Both the position numbers and the translations under genes were made by a program. From positions 1 through 5,906 of the forward strand of contig DPMO01000186.1 in NCBI GenBank assembly GCA_003541445.1: a stretch of DNA of 5,906 nucleotides, given 5' to 3'. How positions within the stretch are numbered: position 1 is the stretch's first letter; every line of letters begins with the position of its first letter. This DNA is from Clostridiales bacterium (GTDB lineage: Bacteria; Bacillota; Sulfobacillia; UBA995; UBA9673). This document shows positions 1 to 4,999 of the stretch, in pieces. The notes under the pieces are model-generated. The model was not told the DNA's origin. It made no database searches and saw only the letters and a list, made by a program, of their open reading frames with translations.

Positions 1-13
1 GGAACCGGCCGAC

Positions 14-19
14 TATAAT
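14..19 (+). promoter_or_regulatory. Possible -10 promoter box (TATAAT)
   Basis: A perfect match to the bacterial housekeeping -10 hexamer stands about 57 bases before the DUF177 start codon. The matching -35 box would lie left of the window and cannot be checked, and there is no TG extension. If real, transcription would begin near base 26, at the foot of the hairpin at 25-51, and would serve the DUF177-rpmF unit. In sequence this GC-rich a chance TATAAT is uncommon but quite possible. Confidence 0.4.
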
Positions 20-24
20 GGTCC

Positions 25-57
25 GGACCTGCCGCCGACGGCGGCAGGACCTTTATT
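25..57 (+). terminator. Hairpin with T-rich tail before the DUF177 gene
   Basis: Bases 25-36 pair with 40-51 around a 3-base GAC loop. There are nine contiguous pairs, mostly G-C, then one A-A mismatch and two more G-C pairs at the base. TTTATT follows directly at 52-57. This is the form of an intrinsic terminator, most simply the end of a transcription unit lying left of the window. Because a TATAAT box sits just upstream, it could instead be an attenuator or a stabilising 5' hairpin of the DUF177-rpmF mRNA. The T-run is interrupted, so efficiency is probably moderate. Confidence 0.55.
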
Positions 58-75
58 GCGGGTGGCGGGACCCAG

Positions 76-705
76 ATGACCCTTCTCCTCGACCTCTCCG
101 ACCTGGAAAGGGAGGTCGGCGGGGAGGTCGACTTCAGGATAACGGGAGGCCTGCCGGAGGACGCCGACGTGAACGGGGCGCGGTTCGGACCCGTGACCGT
201 CAAGGGCCGGGCTCTGTGGACCGGTCGGACCGTTCTCGTCAGGGCCGTGGCCTCGACGGAAGCGGTTCTGACCTGCAGCCGGTGCCTCGGCGAGTTCCGG
301 ACCGGGCTGTCGGCTGAGTTCGTCCAGGAGTACCGCCCTGAAGCGGAAACCTGTCCGTCAGGGGGCGGCGGGGACCTGCGGCAGCATCCACAGCGTCAGG
401 GCTGCCGGCCTGAGGAGGATGCCTCCTCCGCGGGCCACGGCGAGGTGCGGGGCGACGGTGGGGAGGTTCCCGAGGAACCCCTTCCCTTCGTCGGTCAGGT
501 CATCGACCTCACTGCTCCGGCCTGGGGGGCGCTCGTCCTCGAGCTCCCGATGAAGCCTGTGTGCAGCGAGCGCTGCCGGGGGCTCTGTCCTGTCTGCGGC
601 ACCGACCTCAACCGGGAGAGCTGCACGTGCCGGGTCGAGGAGGTGGACCCCCGTCTTTCCCCGCTGAAGAAACTGCTTGAAAAGGCCAAGGAGCGGAGTG
701 ACTGA
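76..705 (+). CDS. DUF177 (YceD) family protein, 23S rRNA/50S assembly-linked
   Basis: The 209-residue product matches the DUF177/YceD family, usually encoded just before rpmF and linked in bacteria and plastids to 23S rRNA accumulation and 50S assembly. The N-terminus (MTLLLDLSDL) has the family's opening form. A CSRCL motif lies at residues 67-71. The C-terminal Cys-rich signature spans about 160-185: C163, C167, C171, C174, C183 and C185 with GLCPVCGTDLN between, then the usual DPRLSPLKKLL tail. It is probably cytoplasmic and metal-binding. The protein is longer than the roughly 170 residues usual for the family. The excess is a Gly/Arg/Glu-rich low-complexity stretch at about 93-135 in the variable linker. 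ATG at 76 is chosen because it gives the family N-terminus; G-rich sequence (GGTGG at 61-65, GGGA at 67-70) precedes it. The stop lies two bases before rpmF, so the two are surely co-transcribed. The family call is firm; the molecular role is known only in outline. Confidence 0.88.
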   Translation: MTLLLDLSDLEREVGGEVDFRITGGLPEDADVNGARFGPVTVKGRALWTGRTVLVRAVASTEAVLTCSRCLGEFRTGLSAEFVQEYRPEAETCPSGGGGDLRQHPQRQGCRPEEDASSAGHGEVRGDGGEVPEEPLPFVGQVIDLTAPAWGALVLELPMKPVCSERCRGLCPVCGTDLNRESCTCRVEEVDPRLSPLKKLLEKAKERSD

Positions 706-707
706 CC

Positions 708-884
708 GTGGCGGTACCGAAGAGGAAGACGTCGAAGGCGCGGCAGAGGAGCAGGGCGGCCAACTGGAGGCTCACCGTCCCCGGCCTGGTGGAGTGCCCG
801 CGCTGCCACAAGCCGAAGCGGCCCCACCACATGTGCCCGAACTGCGGCCATTACCGGGGCCGGGAGGTCAAAGAGGTGGAGTAG
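708..884 (+). CDS. rpmF: 50S ribosomal protein bL32
   Basis: Reading from GTG at 708 gives 58 residues beginning (M)AVPKRKTSKARQRSRAANW, the bL32 N-terminus. A zinc ribbon follows: C30-P-R-C33 and C43-P-N-C46, with the intervening HKPKRPHHM. This is the full-cysteine (zinc-binding) form of bL32. A cysteine-free paralogue used under zinc limitation, if the organism has one, would lie elsewhere. The protein is a structural part of the large subunit near the peptidyl-transferase region. The start is fixed by homology and by GGAG at 695-698, nine bases upstream. The gene begins two bases after the DUF177 stop, a conserved bacterial arrangement. It is followed about 60 bases later by a strong terminator and not by plsX or fabH, which follow it in many bacteria. 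The gene is short and uses a GTG start but is unmistakable. Confidence 0.96.
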   Translation: MAVPKRKTSKARQRSRAANWRLTVPGLVECPRCHKPKRPHHMCPNCGHYRGREVKEVE

Positions 885-944
885 GGCCGAAGAGGCAAGA
901 GGACCGGAAGGACCGGACCTGGGGCCTGCAGGTCCGAGCGTATC

Positions 945-974
945 AGCGGAGCCGCCCGGGCGGCTCCGCTTTTT
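945..974 (+). terminator. Strong intrinsic terminator after rpmF
   Basis: Bases 945-957 and 958-970 form a perfect 13-base inverted repeat. This folds as an 11-bp, mostly G-C stem (945-955 with 960-970) and a CCGG loop, followed by TTTTT at 970-974. It ends the DUF177-rpmF unit about 60 bases after the rpmF stop and separates it from the transporter operon. On the opposite strand there is no matching T-run, so it should act in the forward direction only. Confidence 0.93.
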
Positions 975-1064
975 GCTTGTACGACCGACCGGCCGCCGAC
1001 AGTCGTCGTAAGACAGCAACCAGGCGACGGATGACTAGTGCGAAGCGCCTTACCTCGGTTTCCC

Positions 1065-1094
1065 TTTCGAAGAAAATTAATATTTCTTTCGAAA
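1065..1094. repeat. Imperfect TTTCGAA inverted repeat, possible operator
   Basis: TTTCGAAGAAA at 1065-1075 pairs with TTTCTTTCGAAA at 1083-1094. Eleven pairs form with a single unpaired T at 1087, around a 7-base AT-only centre. Each arm ends in the palindrome TTCGAA, so the two half-sites could also be read as repeated protein-binding sites. Its place in the AT-rich stretch about 110-140 bases before the binding-protein start suits a regulator site. As RNA the hairpin is weak and A/U-rich. No named regulator is recognised. Confidence 0.35.
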
Positions 1095-1121
1095 AACTCA
1101 CGACGAAGAAGGAGTATAAGT

Positions 1122-1154
1122 GTGAATGGTAGTAATATTCTCCTTAACACATGA
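1122..1154 (+). CDS. Possible 10-codon leader peptide (unproven)
   Basis: GTG at 1122 is preceded seven bases upstream by AAGGAG (1109-1114), one of the better ribosome-binding sites in the window. It reads (M)NGSNILLNT and stops at 1152-1154. Three consecutive codons are Ile-Leu-Leu (ATT CTC CTT, 1137-1145), which is suggestive upstream of a branched-chain amino acid transporter. The bases CTCCTT (1140-1145) are also complementary to the AAGGAG site, so the mRNA could fold to hide this start. The stop overlaps (ATGA, 1151-1154) another tiny frame, 1151-1207, which itself overlaps the binding-protein ATG by ATGA (1204-1207). A competing frame, ATG 1126 to TGA 1203 (25 codons), uses the same Shine-Dalgarno site and abuts the ATG at 1204. 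Such short frames arise easily by chance, and no transcription start is known. Confidence 0.2.
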   Translation: MNGSNILLNT

Positions 1155-1203
1155 AGCGGAAAGGGGACAAGGATGTGTTCATTCATGGAAGGGAGGTTTG
1201 TGA

Positions 1204-2469
1204 ATGAATAGGACGTTGGTCATCGCTGTTGCCGTCACTTTGGTTGTGGGTCTTGTCATCGGTTACGGGATTGGCGGCGCGAGGCCGGCCGTTGGTGAGC
1301 AGGGGCAATACGAGACGCACACGATCGTTGCGCTCCTGCCCTTGACCGGCGCCCTCAGCACGTTCGGTGAGAACAGCAAGGAGACCGTCCTTCTCGCCGC
1401 CGCCGACGTGAACACCTGGTTGGAGAGGGAGGGGAAGGACTGGAGGTTGGACGTGAAGATCGAGGACACGGCCACCGACGGTCCCACGGCCCTCGCGAAG
1501 ATGAAGGCCTGGTACGGCACAGGCGTGACGCTGTTCGTCGGCCCCCAGGCGAGCGGTGAGTGCAAGGAGCTTCTCACCTTCGCCAACGCCAACAAGATCT
1601 TGTTCATCTCGCAATCGTCTACATCCCCCGCCCTCTCGATTCCGGACGACTATCTCTTCCGCTTCTGCCCGGACGACTTCATCCAGGGCCCGGCCATCGC
1701 CCGTGTCATGTGGGAGGCCGGGGTCAGGCACGCGATATTCAGCTGGCGCGGAGACACGTGGGGAGACGGGCTGCAGAAGGCCACCGAGGAGTCGTTCAAG
1801 AACCTGGGCGGACAGGTCTTCGAGAAGAACCTGAGGTACGACCCCGGCCTGGAGGACTTCCCGAAGGAGGCGGCCCTTCTCAACGACTACGTCCAGGAAC
1901 TCATCAGCAGGGGAGTGCCCAAGCGGGAGATCGGAATCGTCGTCATCGCCTTCGAGGAGATAGCGCCGTACATGGAAGCCGCCAACAAGTACCCGTTGCT
2001 GAAAGAGGTCCTGTGGTTCGGCAGTGACGGAAGCGCGCTCTCCGAGGCGCTCGCGGAGCACCCCGTCGGCGCCGAGTTCGCCGCCCGGACCAAGTTCATC
2101 AACACCTTCTTCGCCCCCGGTCTCTCCAAGTACTCACTCTTCGACTATGTGAGGGGCCACGTCTTCAAGGTCCTCGGTCGGGAGACGGACGCCTACTCCT
2201 ACAACGCCTACGACCAGGTCTGGGCCCTCGCCCTCGCCATAGACGAGGTCGGCTATGACGCCGAGAAGGTCAAGGAGATATTGCCGCGCGTGACCGACGA
2301 GCACACCAAGCTCCACGGGGCGAGCGGTCACATCGTCCTGAACGAGAACGGAGACAGGGCCTTCGCCGACTACGACCTCTGGGTCATCGGCGCGGACTCG
2401 GACTGGCAGAAGGTCGGCGTCTGGCGCGGCGCGACGGACACCATCGACTGGCTCGAGGACATCTACTGA
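1204..2469 (+). CDS. Branched-chain amino acid-type ABC transporter substrate-binding protein (LivK-like)
   Basis: The 421-residue product is a periplasmic-binding-protein type I receptor of the HAAT (Leu/Ile/Val) class, catching a ligand outside the membrane for the LivH/LivM channel. Residues 4-25 are one hydrophobic segment. There is no lipobox cysteine, so the protein is either held by an uncleaved N-terminal anchor or cut weakly near GGA26. Lobe motifs follow: LLPLTGALSTFGENSKE (about 44-60), FVGPQASGE (111-119), then ISQSSTSPALS (135-145), where Ser/Thr residues of this class contact the ligand's carboxylate and amino groups. Towards the end come NAYDQVWALALAIDEVG and a GHIVLNENGDRAFADYDLWVI segment, both family-typical. 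The ATG start is supported by AAGGGAGG at 1189-1196. It leads the five-gene importer operon and is separated from the ATPase genes by a terminator hairpin. The ligand cannot be read from sequence; amides, aromatic amino acids or urea-like ligands remain possible. Confidence 0.93.
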   Translation: MNRTLVIAVAVTLVVGLVIGYGIGGARPAVGEQGQYETHTIVALLPLTGALSTFGENSKETVLLAAADVNTWLEREGKDWRLDVKIEDTATDGPTALAKMKAWYGTGVTLFVGPQASGECKELLTFANANKILFISQSSTSPALSIPDDYLFRFCPDDFIQGPAIARVMWEAGVRHAIFSWRGDTWGDGLQKATEESFKNLGGQVFEKNLRYDPGLEDFPKEAALLNDYVQELISRGVPKREIGIVVIAFEEIAPYMEAANKYPLLKEVLWFGSDGSALSEALAEHPVGAEFAARTKFINTFFAPGLSKYSLFDYVRGHVFKVLGRETDAYSYNAYDQVWALALAIDEVGYDAEKVKEILPRVTDEHTKLHGASGHIVLNENGDRAFADYDLWVIGADSDWQKVGVWRGATDTIDWLEDIY

Positions 2470-2486
2470 TCCGCGACACGACGGAG

Positions 2487-2520
2487 GGGGTTGGGGTCGC
2501 CCCCAACCCCTTCTTTGTTT
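2487..2520 (+). terminator. Intrinsic terminator/attenuator between binding-protein and ATPase genes
   Basis: Bases 2487-2496 pair perfectly with 2501-2510, ten pairs of which eight are G-C, closing a four-base TCGC loop. A T-rich tail, TTCTTTGTTT, follows at 2511-2520. It lies 17 bases after the binding-protein stop and just before the first ATPase start. A partial terminator here would give abundant binding protein and limited read-through to the membrane and ATPase genes, a known arrangement in binding-protein-dependent importers. A stabilising 3' hairpin for the first cistron is the other reading, and both can hold together. Confidence 0.85.
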
Positions 2521-2535
2521 AGGACGGTGAGAACC

Positions 2536-3303
2536 TTGAAGACGTTGCTCGCCACAGAGGGGTTGACCAAGGCTTTCGGGGGGCTAGTGGCCGTGAACAG
2601 GGTCAACCTGGAGGTGCGCGAGAACTCGCTGACCCTGCTCATCGGGCCCAACGGAAGCGGCAAGACCACGCTCCTCAACCTGTGTACCGGGGTTCTCAAG
2701 CCGGATTCCGGGAGGGTGGTGTTCAGGGGCCAGGACATAACCGGCCTGGAGCCCCACCAGATATACGAGCTCGGGTTCGTGAGGACGTTCCAGATACCCA
2801 TGCCCTTCACAGCGCTGACGGTCCTTGACAACGTCCTGGGCGCCATGAGGAGTCCCGGGGAGGACCCGCTCCGGGCCGTCACCAGGGCGGCCTGGATAGG
2901 GCGCGAGGAAGAGCACATGGAAAAGGCCCTGGACATCCTGGAGAAGGTGGGGCTCGAAAGGCACTGGAACATGCCGAGTGCCAGCTTGGGGGCGGCTCAG
3001 TTGAAGATGCTCGAGGTCGCCAGAGGGCTGGCCTCGGGGGCGAAGCTGATAGCGCTGGATGAACCCATAGGCGGTGTCGACCCGGCCCGCGCGGGGGACA
3101 TCCTGACCCACCTCACCGAGCTCAAGAGAAAAGAGGGTATCACGTTCCTCGTTGTGGAGCACAGGATAGACATCGCCGCTCCCTTCGCGGACTACCTGTA
3201 CGCCTTGGACAGGGGCTCCATCATATCCCACGGTTCGCCTGACAGCGTTCTCAACGACCCCAAGGTCATCGAGGTCTACATAGGGCGGGATGAAGCATGT
3301 TGA
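2536..3303 (+). CDS. livG: Branched-chain amino acid-type ABC transporter ATP-binding protein (LivG-like)
   Basis: From TTG at 2536 this is 255 residues, the usual LivG size. In order: a LivG-style start (TKAFGGLVAVNRVNLEV), Walker A GPNGSGKTT at 37-45, Q-loop in VRTFQ (Q86), Walker B KLIALDEP at 170-177 with catalytic E176, D-loop GVDP, and H-loop histidine H209 in VVEHR. The C-terminus (VIEVYIG) is typical. The ABC signature is odd: the expected LSxGQ position reads LGAAQ (151-155), losing the serine and the conserved glycine. It sits on the cytoplasmic face and pairs with the LivF-type protein. The start is uncertain. TTG 2536 is preferred because GGTGA (2526-2530) lies five bases upstream; GTG 2527 is in frame but poorly spaced from any site, and a TTG at 2491 lies inside the terminator stem. 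The stop overlaps the next gene by seven bases. Whether the transporter serves branched-chain amino acids is inferred. Confidence 0.92.
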   Translation: MKTLLATEGLTKAFGGLVAVNRVNLEVRENSLTLLIGPNGSGKTTLLNLCTGVLKPDSGRVVFRGQDITGLEPHQIYELGFVRTFQIPMPFTALTVLDNVLGAMRSPGEDPLRAVTRAAWIGREEEHMEKALDILEKVGLERHWNMPSASLGAAQLKMLEVARGLASGAKLIALDEPIGGVDPARAGDILTHLTELKRKEGITFLVVEHRIDIAAPFADYLYALDRGSIISHGSPDSVLNDPKVIEVYIGRDEAC

Positions 3304-4010
3304 GCATACGCAATCTCAGCGCCGGCTACGGAAGGCTCCAGGTGTTGTTCGACGTGAGTCTGGAGGTCCCCGCCAAGGGAATCACCGTCGTCGTCGGCCC
3401 GAACGGTGCCGGCAAGACGACCCTTCTGAACAGCATCATGGGGAACGCCACGGTGTTCTCCGGCGACGTGGTGTTCGAGGGCGTGAAAATCCAGGGGATT
3501 CTCCCCTACAAGGCCGCGAGGATGGGGATATCGTACGTCCCGCAGATGGGCAATGTCTTCAGCGACCTCACCGTCATGGAGAACCTGCACATGGCCGGCT
3601 ACATGCTGAGCTCAGGCGAGGTCAAGGACAAGGCCGCCCAGGTCATCGGCATGTTCCCTGTCCTGAAGAATTTCATGCACCGAAAGGCAGGCACCTTGAG
3701 CGGTGGGGAAAGGCGGATGCTGGCCATAGGCATGGGCCTGATGAGGAAACCGAAGCTCATGCTGTTGGACGAGCTCAGCACCGACCTTGCCCCGATCATA
3801 GCCAAGAGAGTCATCACCGAGGTCGCCAGGCTCAGGGATGAGCTCGGGATAACAATCCTGCTGGTGGAGCAGATGGCCAAGAGGGCCCTGGAGATAGGTG
3901 ACACGGCCTACCTCCTCGTGAGCGGTGACATTCGGTTCGAGGGCAAGGCGACAGAGTTGCTTCGCGACCCGGAGCTCTCGAAGCTGTACCTGGGGATCAA
4001 GGAGGCCTGA
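3297..4010 (+). CDS. livF: Branched-chain amino acid-type ABC transporter ATP-binding protein (LivF-like)
   Basis: The 237-residue protein has the length and motifs of LivF, the second ATPase of these importers. It opens MLSIRNLSAGYGRLQVLFDVS, with Walker A GPNGAGKTT at 34-42, Q-loop YVPQ (Q83), LTVMENL after it, and a canonical signature LSGGE at 134-138. Walker B is KLMLLDE with catalytic E159. The switch position reads VEQ (Q192) instead of histidine, which is normal for LivF. After Walker B the usual EPSLGLAP reads ELSTDLAP. The ATG at 3297 overlaps the LivG-type stop by seven bases, implying coupled translation; a TTG at 3300 is an in-frame alternative. With the LivG-type partner it should form one complete ATP site (LivG Walker motifs and H209 plus this LSGGE). 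The other site would be weaker (this Walker A and Q192 plus the partner's LGAAQ). It is followed after 47 bases by the LivH-type permease. Confidence 0.94.
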   Translation: MLSIRNLSAGYGRLQVLFDVSLEVPAKGITVVVGPNGAGKTTLLNSIMGNATVFSGDVVFEGVKIQGILPYKAARMGISYVPQMGNVFSDLTVMENLHMAGYMLSSGEVKDKAAQVIGMFPVLKNFMHRKAGTLSGGERRMLAIGMGLMRKPKLMLLDELSTDLAPIIAKRVITEVARLRDELGITILLVEQMAKRALEIGDTAYLLVSGDIRFEGKATELLRDPELSKLYLGIKEA

Positions 4011-4057
4011 CGCGAACCCGTGGAGTCTCGACGCACCGACGCTTGGGGGGGGAACTG

Positions 4058-4999
4058 ATGATGCCAGCTTGGTTGGCGAGCGGCCTGGCGTATGCCAGCG
4101 GACTGTCCCTGACGGCCGGCGGGATAACCCTGCTTTACATCACGACCCGTACCTTCAATTTCGCCCACGCCAGTATGGCCACATGGGGTTTCTACGTGGT
4201 CTACACGGGCACCGTGCTCTACGGGGGCACACCGTACAGGTGGCTCCCCCTGTCGTTCCTCTTGGGCGCCCTTCTCGGAGTAATATGCTACCTGGTCTTG
4301 AACAGACACCTTCTGGCCCGCAAGGCCAACACCATCACGCTTATGATGTCGACCCTCGGTTACGACCTGGTCTTGCTGGCGTTCATCCAGATGTACTGTG
4401 ACTATCTCACCTACAGCCTGAAGCTCTTCCCCAGAAGGGTCACCATGAGCGTCTACGACATCGAGCTCTTCGGGACCAGCGGGGCGTCCATCATCCTGCC
4501 TCTCACGGCGGTGGCCGTGCTCAGTCTCCTGCACCTCTTCATAACGAGGACGAAGTTCGGAACCGCCATGAGAGCGACCATCGAGAACTCGCTGCTGGCC
4601 GGAGCCTCCGGCATCAACTCCGACTGGGTGTACCTGGCATCGTGGGTCATCGGCGGCGGGATGGCCGCCTTGGGCGGAGCGTTCATGGCCATGGCCATGA
4701 CAGGCACTCCGGTCCTGGGCATGACCACCATACCCTTCATGTTCGCCGGGGCCATACTCGGCGGCCTGCACAGCCTTTACGGGGGCATCCTGGGGGGCTT
4801 CGTGGTGGGCCTTGCGGAATACGCCGGGGTCTACTTCTTGGCCGCTGAGGTGGGTTCGTGGGTTCTCGGCTACAGGATGGCCATACCCCTCCTCATAATG
4901 GCCGTGACGCTCATGGTCTTCCCGCAGGGCCTGGCTGGAGCATGGGCCACGATGGTGGGCAAGGTCACTGGATTGAGAAAGAGAGGTGTGGAGGCATGA
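4058..4999 (+). CDS. livH: Branched-chain amino acid-type ABC transporter permease (LivH-like)
   Basis: The 313-residue membrane protein is one of the two channel subunits of the importer. LivH landmarks in order: TFNFAHASMATWGFY (32-46), the hydrophobic span WLPLSFLLGALLGVICYLVL (62-81), TKFGTAMRATIEN (165-177), which is the coupling segment that contacts the ATPase, SGIN (184-187), GGGMAALGGAF (199-209), AGAILGGLHSLYGGILGGF (230-248), and a GLAEY motif at 251-255. About eight hydrophobic segments are visible, as in the family. ATG 4058 is chosen over the adjacent ATG 4061 and a TTG at 4043. An unbroken run of eight G at 4045-4052 is the only ribosome-binding signal and sits five bases before it. 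The stop overlaps the LivM-type start by four bases (ATGA). The C-terminal tail is basic (LRKRG), as expected on the cytoplasmic side. Confidence 0.93.
   Translation: MMPAWLASGLAYASGLSLTAGGITLLYITTRTFNFAHASMATWGFYVVYTGTVLYGGTPYRWLPLSFLLGALLGVICYLVLNRHLLARKANTITLMMSTLGYDLVLLAFIQMYCDYLTYSLKLFPRRVTMSVYDIELFGTSGASIILPLTAVAVLSLLHLFITRTKFGTAMRATIENSLLAGASGINSDWVYLASWVIGGGMAALGGAFMAMAMTGTPVLGMTTIPFMFAGAILGGLHSLYGGILGGFVVGLAEYAGVYFLAAEVGSWVLGYRMAIPLLIMAVTLMVFPQGLAGAWATMVGKVTGLRKRGVEA

Larger units (their letters stand above)
975..1203 (+). other. Intergenic region upstream of the transporter operon
   Basis: The rpmF-to-transporter gap is about 320 bases; apart from the rpmF terminator it holds no convincing protein gene. 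Bases 975-1060 are GC-rich without a feature I can name. Bases 1065-1146 are clearly AT-rich compared with the rest of the window and are the likely home of the transporter promoter. I find no good -35/-10 pair. TATAAG at 1115-1120 is five of six to the -10 consensus but has no -35 match at the right distance, and TAATAT occurs at 1078-1083 and 1133-1138. AAGGGAGG at 1189-1196, with its GGAGG core seven bases before the ATG at 1204, is the Shine-Dalgarno site of the binding-protein gene. Open frames in all three phases run through 1122-1207, so none is proven. Confidence 0.6.

Noticed and set aside
412..428. GAGGAGG-ATG-CCTCCTC hairpin inside the DUF177 gene, resembling a ribosome-binding site
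   Set aside because: The ATG lies directly against the purine run with no spacing, no gene follows in that frame, and there is no T-run for termination.
980..1010. TACGAC/GTCGTA pairing after the rpmF terminator
   Set aside because: It is only six base pairs around a long GC-rich loop, within chance for this composition; no riboswitch or T-box motif is seen there.
677..1132. Plus-strand open frame overlapping rpmF and its terminator
   Set aside because: It runs in another frame through bL32 and straight through a strong terminator; bL32 explains the sequence.
1183..2061. Minus-strand open frame (292 codons) opposite the binding-protein gene
   Set aside because: It is antisense to a well-supported gene, has a Val/Leu/Gly/Arg-rich shadow composition, and shows no family motif.
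2491..2535. Upstream TTG start for the LivG-type gene
   Set aside because: It falls inside the terminator stem, has no free ribosome-binding site, and adds residues (GSPPTPSLF) unlike the LivG N-terminus.
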